Source of the DNA: Salipaludibacillus neizhouensis
GTDB taxonomy: Bacteria; Bacillota; Bacilli; Bacillales; Salisediminibacteriaceae
Reading direction: 5' to 3'
Length of the DNA stretch: 64,000 nt
Assembly (NCBI RefSeq): GCF_002886185.1
Contig: NZ_KZ614146.1
Location: 873,234 to 937,233 of the forward strand
Position numbers and translations under genes: made by a program. The notes under the pieces were generated by a model, which did no database searches, was not told where the DNA came from, and was given only the letters and a program-made list of their open reading frames with translations. Below are positions 9,171 to 19,234 of this stretch, one piece after another (position 1 is the stretch's first letter; every line of letters starts with the position of its first letter).

Positions 9171-9267
9171 TATATAAGAAAAACGGCATAGCCGTCTTTT
9201 ATTAAATACAGCGTGATCTTTCCCTTGATACTTGTAGCGTAAATATAGCTGCTAGTTTTATAAATTC
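9171..9267 (-). repeat. Family-1 interspersed repeat, copy C (no central hairpin)
   Basis: Read on the minus strand it starts TTTATAAAACTAGCAGC and keeps the left arm up to TATCAAGGGAA. It then jumps straight to AGATCACGCTGTATTT and the terminal hairpin ACGGCTATGCCGTTTTTC. The GAGTAGCACC cassette is cleanly absent, giving a minimal element of about 97 bp. Confidence 0.8.
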
Positions 9268-9302
9268 TTTAAAAAAAGTGGTATATTGATAAAACGTTGA
9301 TG

Positions 9303-9357
9303 AAAGACTTTTTGCATAAGAACTCGATGACGGAGTCTGGCAATAAGTCTTTTTTTG
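9303..9357 (+). ncRNA. Candidate small structured RNA or orphan terminator
   Basis: AAGACTT (9304-9310) pairs with AAGTCTT (9345-9351), TGC with GCA, and an inner ACTC/GAGT pair closes a GATGACG loop. Seven T residues follow. No ORF ends here, so it could terminate a short untranslated transcript; TATATT at 9282-9287 is a possible -10 only about 20 bp upstream. Weak evidence. Confidence 0.3.
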
Positions 9358-9384
9358 TAACAATTTATAAGGTTTTAAGTTTTT

Positions 9385-9445
9385 AGATATAGTTTCTCCT
9401 TCGACAAGAGAGACTTGAATCCACCTTAGCTACTTAGAACTTTCA
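9385..9445 (+). repeat. Family-2 interspersed repeat, degenerate copy
   Basis: The core TCGACAAGAGAGACTTGAAT matches the family-2 core TCGAACAAAGGAGTCTCGAA, and it is preceded by the shared TTTTTAGATAT. Other copies lie at about 23397, 33661, 42945, 47898 and, reversed, 60961. Confidence 0.55.
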
Positions 9446-9621
9446 AAAAAAACAGAGTTAAGAAAGCAACTATTTAAAGACTACGAATTTTACTTAGCTA
9501 AATTAAGTTTTGATTCAGCTAAATAGCTACCTGTAAATATCTATTTATAGGAATAGATGCACAAATTTTTCTGTGTTTAGAAGAAATACATAAATGAAGT
9601 CTATCAGGAGGATTGATCAGC

Positions 9622-10803
9622 ATGGAGATGGCGAAAAATATTGCAAAACACTTCATTATATTTTCTTCTCTTCTCGTTGCTACCGTGTTGATTTTAACGT
9701 CAGTTGCAGTTTATCTTTGGCAGTCTACAGACGAGGGAAGATTGCCCGCAAAAACTGCAGTAGTGCTTCACGCAATTAATAATAACCTTGTTTCCTTAGA
9801 CATAAATATTCAAGTACCACAAATTGTTTCTGGCGGTAGCGGCGGAGGTTCTCCTCTTTTAAAAGAAGACCTTTACATTCCTGTTCAAGGAGATGTCCAA
9901 ATTCCTATGAGGATGTATCGACCTCAAGGAGAGGGGCCATTTCCAATTATTATTTATTACCATGGCGGTGCCTTTTTAAAGGGATATGGTAATATTGAAA
10001 CGCATGATAATATTATTCGCTCTTTAGCTTCAAGAACAAAGAGTGTTGTAATAGCACCTAGTTACCGAGTTGCACCAGAGTATGTTTTTCCTACAGCAAT
10101 AGAAGATAGTTATTCGGCTCTCATCTGGGGTGTCGAGCAAGCGGAGACTTTTCACGGTGATCCTGAACGAGTGAGTGTTGTAGGAGACAGCGCAGGGGGG
10201 AATATTGCAACAGTTGTGTCAATGATGGCTAGAGACCGTAATGGTCCAGACATTATTTCTCAAGTATTAATGTATCCTCTTACAACATTCCAGGATGTTC
10301 AATTAGAATCCAGGGATGTCTATGATAGCGGATATTATTTATTATCTAGGCAAGTCATGTATCGGGCAAGAGATTTATATACTCCAGAGGAATTGATGTG
10401 GTCGAATCCATATTCATCACCCTTACATGCAGAGGACTTAACGGATTTGCCACCAACACTTATTTTAACTGCAGAATTTGATCCTTTAAGGGATGAAGGT
10501 GAAGCGTATGCAGAAAGACTTGCAGAACAGGGGATTCCTGTAAAAGCGACTAGATACCGAGGTGTTATGCACGGGTTTGTCTCTTTTTATGAAGTGATGC
10601 AGAGCGGTCGATATGGTCTTCAAGAGGTTTCCAGCTTTCTCAGACAGTCAAATCAAGGAACGCTTCTTGTGAATGATAATTACCAATTACAAGTACGTCA
10701 AGCACCTCAAGGACTTGATCGTGTAAGAGAACAAACAGAAGCATTTGCTATTGCTGCCTATTTAATAGGGAGAACAGGTGTAGACCTATTTAACGATCAA
10801 TAG
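9622..10803 (+). CDS. Membrane-anchored alpha/beta hydrolase (HSL-type esterase)
   Basis: Esterase/lipase of the hormone-sensitive-lipase group. An N-terminal membrane span of about residues 8-30 probably leaves the catalytic domain outside the cell. The oxyanion motif HGGAF begins at His114. The nucleophile is Ser190 in GDSAGGN; the acid is Asp287 in DPLRDEG; the histidine is His317 in HGF. Start choice: AGGAGG at 9606-9611 is ten bases from the ATG at 9622 but only one base from the in-frame TTG at 9613, so the ATG is used. Length is 393 residues. The next gene follows after 31 bp and patA after that, suggesting one transcript. Substrate unknown. Confidence 0.88.
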   Translation: MEMAKNIAKHFIIFSSLLVATVLILTSVAVYLWQSTDEGRLPAKTAVVLHAINNNLVSLDINIQVPQIVSGGSGGGSPLLKEDLYIPVQGDVQIPMRMYRPQGEGPFPIIIYYHGGAFLKGYGNIETHDNIIRSLASRTKSVVIAPSYRVAPEYVFPTAIEDSYSALIWGVEQAETFHGDPERVSVVGDSAGGNIATVVSMMARDRNGPDIISQVLMYPLTTFQDVQLESRDVYDSGYYLLSRQVMYRARDLYTPEELMWSNPYSSPLHAEDLTDLPPTLILTAEFDPLRDEGEAYAERLAEQGIPVKATRYRGVMHGFVSFYEVMQSGRYGLQEVSSFLRQSNQGTLLVNDNYQLQVRQAPQGLDRVREQTEAFAIAAYLIGRTGVDLFNDQ

Positions 10804-10834
10804 TGGAGACTAGTTTTGAATAGAAGGAGGAAAC

Positions 10835-11356
10835 ATGGAAAAAAGGCTGCGAATTTTCATGATTATTTTTGCTGTTAGTTTATTAGTATTTGTCATTTCA
10901 TATTACGGCTACTATATGTATATTGGTTTTATGTGGGTTTTAAACGACAGAATGTTAATGTTACTCGTATCCGATGGTCTATTTATTCTTTTTCTACCAT
11001 TAGCTATAGTGTTACTCCTTCGGTTAAGAAGTGCTTGGTGGTTGACAATGATTCTTTTTACACAGCTGTTTGTTGCGAAGATTATAGCCATCTTTGCAAA
11101 TCTATTTCTTGTTTTTTCGGGAACTATTGCCGAACCGTTACAATGGTCAGGATATGTCCTTGAGCTTATTTTTATATTTGTATACTTGCTTATCATCATT
11201 GTCTTTGCAATGCCATCCATTAGAGATTTTTTTACCATAACGTTAACACCTAAACAATGGGTCTGGAGAGTTTTTGCCGGAGCTATGCTGTTGTACATTT
11301 TACATTTTTTGATTACAATGGGTACAGTATATTTCGTAAATCCACAAGCGCCTTAA
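10835..11356 (+). CDS. Multi-pass membrane protein, 173 aa
   Basis: Unrecognised integral membrane protein with four or five predicted spans: roughly residues 7-27, 43-63, 68-92, 97-125 and 145-165. The loops are short, with positive residues on alternating sides. The ATG follows GAAGGAGGAAAC. It lies 31 bp after the esterase and 22 bp before patA without a terminator, so all three are probably co-transcribed. No motif for transport or catalysis is visible. Confidence 0.75.
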   Translation: MEKRLRIFMIIFAVSLLVFVISYYGYYMYIGFMWVLNDRMLMLLVSDGLFILFLPLAIVLLLRLRSAWWLTMILFTQLFVAKIIAIFANLFLVFSGTIAEPLQWSGYVLELIFIFVYLLIIIVFAMPSIRDFFTITLTPKQWVWRVFAGAMLLYILHFLITMGTVYFVNPQAP

Positions 11357-11378
11357 TTATTAATGGGGGAACAGAACG

Positions 11379-12536
11379 ATGGAGTCACTTATAAATTCAT
11401 ACACTAAAAACATAGAATTATCAGGGATTAGACAGTTTTTTAATCGTGTCCAAGCATATCCTGACGCTGTTCAGTTAACATTAGGTCAGCCGGATTTTCC
11501 TACGCCAACTCATATTAAAGAGGCTGCTAAGCTCGCGGTGGATAACAATATGACAACCTATACTCCGAATGCGGGCTTATTAGAACTTAGAAGTTGCGCG
11601 GTTGATTTTGTTAAAAATAAATATGAATTGGACTATAATCCTGAGAACGAAGTAATCGTAACTGTGGGAGCTTCACAAGGTATTGATATTACAATGAGAA
11701 CGATCTTAGAGCCTGGAGACGAAGTTTTGATTCCTGCCCCTGTTTATCCGGCCTATGAAAATATCATTCGCCTCTGTGGGGCAATACCTGTATTTATTGA
11801 TACAACGGAATCCGACTTTATTGTTACTGTCTCCCAGTTAAAGGCTCAGCTAACAGAAAAAACAAAAGCTGTTATGTTACCTTATCCTTCAAATCCAACT
11901 GGAGCAGTGTTAACAGAGGAAGATCTTACATCTCTAGCAAAGTTTCTATCTACGCAAGAAATCTTTACAATTACTGATGAAATTTATTCAGAATTGAATT
12001 ATACAACAAGGCACCAGTCTATTGCTACATATCCTGGTATGAGAGCGAAGACAATTGTGATCAATGGTTTAAGTAAATCACACTCGATGACCGGGTGGCG
12101 AATTGGATTTGTGTTTGCTCCAAAAGAAATTACCCAGCATTTACTTAAAGTTCACCAATATAATGTCAGTTGTGCGAGTTCGATTTCACAATATGCAGCG
12201 CTAGAAGCACTTAAGAACGGTAAAGATGATGCTATATCGATGAAAGAAGTGTACAAAAAGAGAAGAGATTTTGTTTTAGCAAGATTAAAAGAAATTGGGA
12301 TTCCAACGGTTATTCCAAATGGCGCTTTTTACGTACTCCCATCGATTAGGGAATCTGGACTTTCTTCTTTCGATTTTTCAGTAAAACTGTTAGAAGAGCA
12401 GGAGTTAGCGGTTGTACCGGGTGATGCCTTTTCTCCTATAGGTGAAGGGTATATTCGGCTATCCTACGCATATCATATGGATGAATTAAAAGAAGCACTC
12501 CAAAGATTAGAACGTTTTTGGAAAGGAATTGTATGA
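11379..12536 (+). CDS. patA: Class I aminotransferase A
   Basis: PLP-dependent aminotransferase, 385 residues. The protein closely resembles Bacillus PatA along its length, for example SYTPNAG-like and PYPSNPTG segments and SKSHSMTGWRIGF with the PLP-binding lysine near residue 233. In B. subtilis PatA is assigned to N-acetyl-L,L-diaminopimelate transamination in lysine/diaminopimelate synthesis. The ribosome site is GGGGGAACAG. It is the last gene of the esterase / membrane protein / patA unit and is followed by a good terminator. dapA is also in this window but 41 kb away. Confidence 0.9.
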   Translation: MESLINSYTKNIELSGIRQFFNRVQAYPDAVQLTLGQPDFPTPTHIKEAAKLAVDNNMTTYTPNAGLLELRSCAVDFVKNKYELDYNPENEVIVTVGASQGIDITMRTILEPGDEVLIPAPVYPAYENIIRLCGAIPVFIDTTESDFIVTVSQLKAQLTEKTKAVMLPYPSNPTGAVLTEEDLTSLAKFLSTQEIFTITDEIYSELNYTTRHQSIATYPGMRAKTIVINGLSKSHSMTGWRIGFVFAPKEITQHLLKVHQYNVSCASSISQYAALEALKNGKDDAISMKEVYKKRRDFVLARLKEIGIPTVIPNGAFYVLPSIRESGLSSFDFSVKLLEEQELAVVPGDAFSPIGEGYIRLSYAYHMDELKEALQRLERFWKGIV

Positions 12537-12544
12537 AGTTATCA

Positions 12545-12577
12545 AGACTACTCTAATTAAATTATGAGTAGTCTTTA
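12545..12577 (+). terminator. Terminator after patA
   Basis: AGACTACTC (12545-12553) pairs with GAGTAGTCT (12566-12574) and is followed by TTT. Confidence 0.85.
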
Positions 12578-12698
12578 GCGATGCTTTAAAGTATTTAAGA
12601 GGGCTAAACTCTGTTAAATAATTTTAACTATAAAAAGGTGATTTAGATTTTAATTAGGAGGGAAAAGATAAAAGACAGAAAAAAACGATTTTTTAGCT

Positions 12699-12715
12699 GA
12701 TTTTCAAAGAAAATC
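12699..12715. promoter_or_regulatory. Inverted repeat upstream of the odhA promoter
   Basis: GATTTTC-AAA-GAAAATC is a perfect 7-3-7 inverted repeat about 35 bp upstream of the putative -35. It is reminiscent of a CodY box (AATTTTCWGAAAATT) but has three central bases instead of one, so the binder is uncertain. Confidence 0.3.
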
Positions 12716-12747
12716 TTTGAGGAATGTACAGTATAGTGATAAAATAA

Positions 12748-12775
12748 TTGTGGAAACGCTTTACGATGTTAAAAT
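12748..12775 (+). promoter_or_regulatory. Putative odhAB promoter with cre-like sequence
   Basis: TTGTGG, 16 bases, then TAAAAT form a sigma-A-like promoter 58 bp upstream of the odhA start. The spacer contains TGGAAACGCTTTAC (12751-12764), which fits the CcpA catabolite-response consensus in its core (AA-N-CG-N-T) but misses the final CA. Glucose repression of odhAB through CcpA is known in B. subtilis; the site here is weak. Confidence 0.45.
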
Positions 12776-12832
12776 AGTGTAAAGTTAATTAGTAGTATGT
12801 ATGTATTTATTCAGCAATGGAGGTAGCGGAAA

Positions 12833-15685
12833 ATGGCAAATCAATCGATTCGATTGAATGAAGGCTGGTCCCAGTTTTTTGGTCCTAACTTGGGATACAT
12901 GCTCGAACAATATGATGATTATCATGAGGACGCTGAGTTAGTCGAAGAAGAATTAAAGCAGTTTTTTGATAAATGGGGGCCTTATAAAGAAGAGGACGCA
13001 TCTACAAAAGCAGAGCAGACTGAAGCAAAAAGTGACTATAATGGAAATGTATCTGCTGCTATGAAAGCAATGACGTTGGTAGAATCCATTCGCAGAAATG
13101 GACATCTTATGTCGGACATTTCTCCAATTAACTTAGAAGAAAAACCTGAGATATTCAATTTTGAAGACTATGGTATTTCCGAAGAACAACTAAAGCAAAT
13201 TCCTCCCGATTTATTATCACCGTTTAATTCCATTTCATTTAAGGATGGTTTAGAAGCAATTAAGTATTTAAAGAGTGTATATACAAAGAAACTAGCTTTT
13301 GAATTTACTCAAGTACATGATTTAGAAGAAAGAAGATGGCTGTTTCAAATGGTTGAGTCTGGAGATTACCTGCCAGAGGTGACCGATGAAAAAAGAAAAC
13401 AATTACTTAATCGTTTAAATCAAGTAGAAGGCTTTGAACACTACCTTCACAAAACGTTTAAAGGCCAAAAAAGATTTTCTATTGAAGGCTTGGACAATAT
13501 GGTTCCAATGCTCGATGAAGCTGTCAGAGAATCTGTAGAAGACGGCACAGAAAAAATATTAGTAGGAATGGCTCACCGCGGACGTCTAAATGTGCTTGCC
13601 CACGTCTTAGGGAAACCTTATGAACTAATTTTTTCTGAGTTCGTTGATGCCCCGAACAAGGAGTTAGTACCTTCAGAAGGATCTTTAGGGATTAACTATG
13701 GTTGGACAGGTGACGTTAAATATCACCTAGGAGCCAATTTCAGAATTCCAAAAAGCCAATCAAACGCAACGATAACATTAGCAAATAACCCAAGTCACTT
13801 GGAGTTTGTTGACCCCGTTGTAGAAGGATTAACGAGAGCTGCTCAAGATGATCGATCAGAACCGGGAGTTCCAAAACATAATAAGAAGAAGGCATTACCA
13901 ATTTTAATTCACGGAGATGCTGCATTTCCTGGTCAGGGTATTGTCGCAGAAACTTTAAACATAAGTCAATTAAATGGCTATTCTACAGGCGGAACGATCC
14001 ATGTTATCGCCAATAATATGATTGGTTTCACAACAGTAAGTGGAGATTCAAGGTCAACAAAATACGCCAGTGATCTGGCTAAAGGCTATGAAATTCCTGT
14101 TATTCACGTGAATGCTGATGATCCTGAAGCCTGTATTGCTGCGATGCATTTATCTTACTTATACCGAAAAACGTTCCATAAAGATATAGTGATCGATTTA
14201 ATTGGTTATCGCAGATACGGTCACAACGAAATGGATGAGCCGTTAGCTACTCAACCAAAACTTTATAAATTAATCAAAGAGCATGATACTGCTTTTGAAA
14301 TATACGGTAAAAAATTAGTAGCTGATAAAATCATTGAAGAAGAAAAATATAACTCCATGCGCGATGAATTTAACGCTAAGATGGATGATCTATATGAAAA
14401 AATTAAAAACAACAAACGTGAAACTATCGACGAGACGATGATTCCTCCTTCCTATGTCAGTGATACGCTTGAAGGAATTATAACGAAAGTACCGTTGACT
14501 TCTTTACGACTATTAAATCAAGAATTATTAGAATTCCCTAAAGAATTCAATGTCTTTCCAAAGTTAAGAAAAATTCTGGAGCGGAGATTAGAAGCACTTG
14601 AGGATGAAGGAAAAGTAGACTGGGCACTTGCGGAAACGCTAGCCTTAGGTACAATCCTGTCTGATGGTATTCCGATAAGAATGACTGGTCAAGACACGGA
14701 GAGAGGTACATTCTCTCACCGACATTTGGTATTACACGATTATGATTCTGAAAATATTTATTCACCACTTCATATTATTCCTTCCGCTAAGGCATCTTTT
14801 GCTATCCATAACAGCCCTTTGTCTGAAGGAGCCTGTGTAGGATTTGAATACGGTTATAATGTCCAAGCCCCAGAAACACTAACGATCTGGGAGGCACAAT
14901 ATGGTGACTTCTCAAATGGAGCCCAAGTTCTTTTTGACCAATTTATCTCAAGTGGACGAGCAAAGTGGGGGCAAAAGTCGGGACTAGTGTTACTTTTACC
15001 ACACGGGTATGAAGGACAAGGACCGGAACACTCCAGTGGACGTATGGAAAGATTCCTTACCTTGGCAGCCGAAAACAATTGGCATGTAGTTAATTTAACG
15101 AAAGCAAGTCAGTATTTTCATTTACTTCGTCGCCAAGCAAGTTTACTTAAGGAAAATGAAATCAGACCATTAGTATTAATGGCACCAAAAAGTTTATTAC
15201 GAAATGAAAGAGTAGCTTCGAATCCTCTCGAACTAAGTGAAGGGAAATTTGAGCCTATTTTGCCAAATGAAAGATTAGGAAAGAATAAAGATAAAGTCGA
15301 ACGAATTCTGTTCTGTTCTGGAAAAGTAGCAGTGGATCTTGAAGAAGTCATCGATGAAAAAGAAAAAGAACTTGATTGGCTTCATGTGGTTAGAGTAGAA
15401 GAACTGTATCCGTTCCCTATAAAGAAAATTGAAGAATTGTTAAAAGAATATCCGAATCTTGTTCAATTCGTATGGTTGCAGGAAGAACCACAAAACATGG
15501 GATCTTGGCATTATGTTTTCCCTTATTTAAAGAAGCTTACACCAACGACAAATACTCCTGTGCACTTTATCGGTCGTAAACGCAGATCAAGTACTGCAGA
15601 GGGAGATCCGAAAGTTCATAAAAAAGATCAAGCTCGAATCTTAAGAGAAGCGACAACGAAGAATCTAGAAGGGGGATATAAATAA
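12833..15685 (+). CDS. odhA: 2-oxoglutarate dehydrogenase E1 component
   Basis: Thiamine-diphosphate-dependent E1 of the TCA-cycle 2-oxoglutarate dehydrogenase complex; decarboxylates 2-oxoglutarate and transfers the succinyl group to the E2 lipoyl arm. The 950-residue length matches Bacillus OdhA. Visible landmarks are the E1 core [18 protein letters not shown] near residue 247, the ThDP-binding GDAAFPGQG region near residue 360, GHNEMDEP, and the transketolase-like C-terminal half with [15 protein letters not shown]. Preceded by a GGAGG site. odhB starts one base after the stop codon, so the two are translationally linked. Confidence 0.98.
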   Translation: MANQSIRLNEGWSQFFGPNLGYMLEQYDDYHEDAELVEEELKQFFDKWGPYKEEDASTKAEQTEAKSDYNGNVSAAMKAMTLVESIRRNGHLMSDISPINLEEKPEIFNFEDYGISEEQLKQIPPDLLSPFNSISFKDGLEAIKYLKSVYTKKLAFEFTQVHDLEERRWLFQMVESGDYLPEVTDEKRKQLLNRLNQVEGFEHYLHKTFKGQKRFSIEGLDNMVPMLDEAVRESVEDGTEKILVGMAHRGRLNVLAHVLGKPYELIFSEFVDAPNKELVPSEGSLGINYGWTGDVKYHLGANFRIPKSQSNATITLANNPSHLEFVDPVVEGLTRAAQDDRSEPGVPKHNKKKALPILIHGDAAFPGQGIVAETLNISQLNGYSTGGTIHVIANNMIGFTTVSGDSRSTKYASDLAKGYEIPVIHVNADDPEACIAAMHLSYLYRKTFHKDIVIDLIGYRRYGHNEMDEPLATQPKLYKLIKEHDTAFEIYGKKLVADKIIEEEKYNSMRDEFNAKMDDLYEKIKNNKRETIDETMIPPSYVSDTLEGIITKVPLTSLRLLNQELLEFPKEFNVFPKLRKILERRLEALEDEGKVDWALAETLALGTILSDGIPIRMTGQDTERGTFSHRHLVLHDYDSENIYSPLHIIPSAKASFAIHNSPLSEGACVGFEYGYNVQAPETLTIWEAQYGDFSNGAQVLFDQFISSGRAKWGQKSGLVLLLPHGYEGQGPEHSSGRMERFLTLAAENNWHVVNLTKASQYFHLLRRQASLLKENEIRPLVLMAPKSLLRNERVASNPLELSEGKFEPILPNERLGKNKDKVERILFCSGKVAVDLEEVIDEKEKELDWLHVVRVEELYPFPIKKIEELLKEYPNLVQFVWLQEEPQNMGSWHYVFPYLKKLTPTTNTPVHFIGRKRRSSTAEGDPKVHKKDQARILREATTKNLEGGYK

Positions 15686-15686
15686 A

Positions 15687-16958
15687 ATGCTAGAAATCAA
15701 AGTTCCAGAATTAGCGGAATCTGTCACAGAAGGAACCGTAGCCGAGTGGTTAAAAAGTCCAGGAGACTACGTTGAAAAAGGCGAGGATATCGTTGAACTA
15801 GAAACAGACAAAGTGAATGTTGAAATTGCAGCGGAAGAGGCTGGCGTTTTAAAAGAAACACTTTTTGAACCTGGTGATACTGTCAAGGTCGGAGATGTCA
15901 TCGCAAGAGTAGACGAATCCGGTAAATCTAGTGGTTCTCAACAAGAGTCTGAAGCTAAGACCGAAGCTTCTAAAGAAGAGAAGAAAGCAGAGGAGAAATT
16001 GGAAAGTAAACCAGAACCATCAACTCCTGCTTCTAATTCTGAAGAGTCAACGAATGGAGATCGTCCACTTGCTTCTCCTTCAGCTAGAAAGTACGCAAGA
16101 GAAAAAGGAATCAGCTTGAGTGAAATTAGTCCTCGCGATCCCTTAGGCAGAATTCGTAAGGATGACGTTGATGAGCACCAACAAAAGCAGCAAAGTGCAA
16201 AAACTAGTGCTCCGGCACCAAGTGCTCCTTCGGCTGAAAAGAAAGATGACCCAGCTAAGCCAGTGGAACGTTTGAAAATGTCACGTCGTCGCAAAACAAT
16301 TGCTAAGCGTTTAGTGGAGGCACAACAAACTGCTGCTATGCTTACAACATTTAACGAAGTTGATATGACAAACCTGATGGAACTTCGTAAAAGACGTAAA
16401 GACAAATTCTTAGAATCTAACGGTGTAAAATTAGGATTTATGTCTTTTTTCACAAAAGCTGTTATTGGTGCTTTGAAGAAATACCCTTACGTAAATGCTG
16501 AAATCGATGGTGACGACCTTCTATTGAAAAAATACTATGACATTGGTATGGCAGTCTCTACTGAAGAAGGTTTAGTTGTTCCAGTTGTAAGAGATGCAGA
16601 TCGCTTGGATTTCGCAGGTATTGAAAAGGAAGTCGGTCGATTGGCTGAAAAGGCGAATGCAAAGAAATTAGCAATTGCTGATCTTACAGGTGGTTCTTTT
16701 ACAATCACTAATGGTGGTGTCTTTGGTTCCCTATGGTCTACTCCAATTTTAAATGCACCTCAAGCAGGTATTTTAGGAATGCACACGATAAAAATGCGTC
16801 CAGTTGCCGTTGAAGACAATAAAATTGAAAACCGTCCAATGATGTATCTTGCATTGTCTTATGATCATCGTGTCATTGATGGTAAAGATGCAGTTGGCTT
16901 CCTAGTTAAAGTAAAAGAATTGATTGAAGATCCAGAAACTTTATTATTAGAAGGTTAA
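15687..16958 (+). CDS. odhB: Dihydrolipoyl succinyltransferase (E2)
   Basis: Core E2 of the 2-oxoglutarate dehydrogenase complex. Domain order: lipoyl domain, residues 1-76, with the lipoylated Lys42 in ETDKVN; a charged Ser/Glu/Lys linker, about 78-122; a peripheral-subunit-binding domain, about 126-162 ([12 protein letters not shown]); an Ala/Pro linker; and the acyltransferase domain from about residue 190, with the catalytic SYDHRVIDG motif near residue 395. Length 423 is normal. It starts one base after odhA and ends before a strong terminator. The E3 subunit is not in this window. Confidence 0.98.
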   Translation: MLEIKVPELAESVTEGTVAEWLKSPGDYVEKGEDIVELETDKVNVEIAAEEAGVLKETLFEPGDTVKVGDVIARVDESGKSSGSQQESEAKTEASKEEKKAEEKLESKPEPSTPASNSEESTNGDRPLASPSARKYAREKGISLSEISPRDPLGRIRKDDVDEHQQKQQSAKTSAPAPSAPSAEKKDDPAKPVERLKMSRRRKTIAKRLVEAQQTAAMLTTFNEVDMTNLMELRKRRKDKFLESNGVKLGFMSFFTKAVIGALKKYPYVNAEIDGDDLLLKKYYDIGMAVSTEEGLVVPVVRDADRLDFAGIEKEVGRLAEKANAKKLAIADLTGGSFTITNGGVFGSLWSTPILNAPQAGILGMHTIKMRPVAVEDNKIENRPMMYLALSYDHRVIDGKDAVGFLVKVKELIEDPETLLLEG

Positions 16959-16972
16959 TTAAGATTGAAGAG

Positions 16973-17007
16973 AAGGTGCCCCTGAGATATTCAGGGGCAC
17001 CTTTTTT
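16973..17007 (+). terminator. Terminator of odhAB
   Basis: AAGGTGCCCCTGA and TCAGGGGCACCTT form a perfect 13-bp stem with a GATAT loop, followed by a T-run. Confidence 0.95.
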
Positions 17008-17088
17008 GGGTATATAATTTACGACTAGTAGTTTTTAATGTGTCTATTCCGAAAAAAATATAGCAGTAGGAATTTGAGGTGAAGAAGG

Positions 17089-18576
17089 TTGAATAAAAGA
17101 GTAACAATCGTGGGATCTGGTTTTGGAGGTTTAACTGCGGGAGCCCTTCTACAGAAACAAGGCTATAACGTAACTGTCTTGGAAGCTGCAGTGGAGTGGG
17201 GTGGCTGTTCTGGTAAATTTCAGCGAAAGGATTTTACTTTTCCAGTAGGCGCTACATTAGCAATGGGATTTGAGAAGAATGGCTTACATAAACAGATTAA
17301 TGATTACCTTGGATTTAAAACAGAGTCCTATCCTCTTGAGAAGGTGATGGATGTCCGAATTGGCGAAAGAATTATACCGTATCATACTGATCGTGATTTA
17401 TTTTTAAAAGTGTGGGAGAAAGAGGAACAAAAACAAATACAATCGATCCGGAAATTTTTTCAAGAAGTATGGAGTATCGGTCAAATATTGCGAAGACATA
17501 TGTTACAGTATCCTGTTTTTCCACCTAAATCACGGCAAGAAACTTTCTCCATACTCAGGGGCGTTAAGCCAAATTATATTCGTCTTCTTCCATACATAGG
17601 GAGATCCCTTTCATTCTTAGTAAAAAAATATAATCTGGAAAATTGTAAAACTTTTATTCACTTCAATAACGGGGTCCTTATGGATAGTATGCAAACAACG
17701 TATGAAGATTGCGAAATTCTAATGGGAGCAACCGCATTGGATATTTATCACCATGGAGCATTTTATGTTGATGGGGGGCTATTTAAAGTTGCTGAGGAGT
17801 TAGTTAACTCGATAAAAAGTAATGGTGGGAAGACGCTGAAACCACGGCGGGTAACTAATGTGAACAAAAGAGATTCTATTTGGGTCGTCACAGATCATCG
17901 AGGTAATATCTTTGAGAGTGAACACGTCATTATGAATGTTCCTTTAGCAAATCTAAACGAGTTATTGACTAAAGAAACTTACGAAAAAATTAAGCCTGGT
18001 TTGAAAACGAAAGAAACTTCCCTGAAGCAATGGGGAGCGTTCACAATGTACTTAGCTATTGACGAGGATATCGTTCCAAATAATTTCAATTTGTTTCATC
18101 AAGTAATGATCGCCCCAAATAAATTACCGTCCAGTGATAATCATTTTTTTATGTCTATGTCAAAAAAAGATGATGAGTTTAGAGCCCCAAAAGGCTATCG
18201 AACGATTACTATTTCTACACATATTAACATCGAAGAATGGCAATCAATAGAAAACTATGAAAAGATGTCCGAACTTATAAAGAAAAAGGTACTGACTAAG
18301 CTTGAAAGCATGATACCGGGTATTAATGAGGAGAAGATATATACAATAACGGGCGGTCCGGTTGCTTGGGAACGATTCGTCCTCAGAAAAGAGGGAGGGG
18401 TTGGAGGTTTCCCACAGACGAGACAACATGCCATATGGAACGCTGTTCATCATCGAACAAATGAAAAAGGTTTGTGGCTGTGCGGAGATAATATTTTCCC
18501 GGGAGCCGGCAGTATCGGAGCTTCTAGTTCAGGTGTCCATGTAGCAAGATCTATATCAGGTAAACGGATATTGTAA
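17089..18576 (+). CDS. Phytoene-desaturase-like FAD-dependent oxidoreductase
   Basis: FAD enzyme of the carotenoid/retinoid oxidoreductase group, 495 residues. The N-terminal dinucleotide fold GSGFGG (residues 8-13) leads to VLEAAVEWGGCSGKF. The C-terminal FAD motif LWLCGDNIFPGAGSIGASSSGVHVA lies near residue 463. Start is TTG at 17089, behind GAGGTGAAGAAGG. No other carotenoid gene (crtM, crtB) is adjacent, so a role in pigment synthesis is only one possibility; related proteins act on other polyenes or remain uncharacterised. The stop codon abuts the 509-bp tandem array directly, and no terminator hairpin separates them. Confidence 0.82.
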   Translation: MNKRVTIVGSGFGGLTAGALLQKQGYNVTVLEAAVEWGGCSGKFQRKDFTFPVGATLAMGFEKNGLHKQINDYLGFKTESYPLEKVMDVRIGERIIPYHTDRDLFLKVWEKEEQKQIQSIRKFFQEVWSIGQILRRHMLQYPVFPPKSRQETFSILRGVKPNYIRLLPYIGRSLSFLVKKYNLENCKTFIHFNNGVLMDSMQTTYEDCEILMGATALDIYHHGAFYVDGGLFKVAEELVNSIKSNGGKTLKPRRVTNVNKRDSIWVVTDHRGNIFESEHVIMNVPLANLNELLTKETYEKIKPGLKTKETSLKQWGAFTMYLAIDEDIVPNNFNLFHQVMIAPNKLPSSDNHFFMSMSKKDDEFRAPKGYRTITISTHINIEEWQSIENYEKMSELIKKKVLTKLESMIPGINEEKIYTITGGPVAWERFVLRKEGGVGGFPQTRQHAIWNAVHHRTNEKGLWLCGDNIFPGAGSIGASSSGVHVARSISGKRIL

Positions 18577-19085
18577 TCAATTAAGGATAGACGTGTTCAA
18601 TTTAAGGTAGACACAATCAATTAAGGGAGGCATCCGATCAATTCAGAAAGGCGCAATCAAATGAGAGAAGAACGCATTCAATTCAAAGGCTGACGCCATC
18701 AATTGAGGAGAAGACGTGATCAATTCAGAAAGACGCATTCAAATGAGAGGTGAACGTGATCAATTCAGAGAGACGTAATCAATTGAGGGAAGAACGCATT
18801 CAATTCAAAGGTGGACGCAATCAATTGAGGGGAAGACGTGATCAATTCAAAAAGACTCATTCAAATGAGAGAAGAACGCATTCAATTCGAAGGCTGACAC
18901 AATCAATTAAGGGGGGCATCCGATCAATTCAGGAAGACGCAATCAAATGAGAGAAGAACGCATTCAATTCAAAGGCTGACGCAATCAATTGAGGAGAAGA
19001 CGTGATCAATTCAGAAAGGCGCATTCAAATGAGAGATGAACGTGTTCACTTCAAAGAAGAACGTATTCAATTGTGGAGAAAATAG
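18577..19085. repeat. Tandem array of 25 short units with 82-bp higher-order period
   Basis: Every unit begins with TCAATT or TCAAAT (one TCACTT), and unit lengths are mostly 21 or 19 bases (20 in the first two). The units recur in a fixed order of 21+19+21+21 = 82 bp, with endings resembling AAGACGTGA, AAAGACGCAT, GAAGAACGCAT and GGCTGACGCAA. This higher-order block appears about five times, once with two extra units, and a longer similarity of 286 bp is visible between the first and second GGCATCCGA-containing blocks. The summed unit lengths give exactly 509 bp. The 19-base units break any reading frame, so the array is non-coding. It lies immediately after a stop codon. Confidence 0.9.
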
Positions 19086-19234
19086 TTACAATCCAGGCCA
19101 GGAAGGTTTTTACTTGAGCCACTGAGTTATCTTTTGAATAAGATTTTTATCAAACTAAGTTCTAGATTTTTATATTAAGTTAATTTCTGTGTTAGACTGA
19201 TAGAAAATATAAAGAATTTGAGAGGCATTTTAAA

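Larger units (their letters stand above)
9018..9621. other. 604-bp gene-poor gap with repeats and a hairpin
   Basis: No convincing ORF. It holds a weak hairpin right after the carboxypeptidase gene, a palindromic GAAAGCGCTTG that resembles half of a catabolite-response element (9083-9096) without an obvious target gene, a reversed family-1 repeat (9171-9267), a terminator-like structured segment (9303-9357) and a family-2 repeat (9385-9445). The rest is AT-rich. Confidence 0.7.

Noticed and set aside
18750-18950. A 66-codon ORF inside the tandem array
   Set aside because: It arises because several repeat units are 21 bp long. The 19-bp units shift the frame repeatedly, there is no consistent ribosome site, and other frames give similar peptides.
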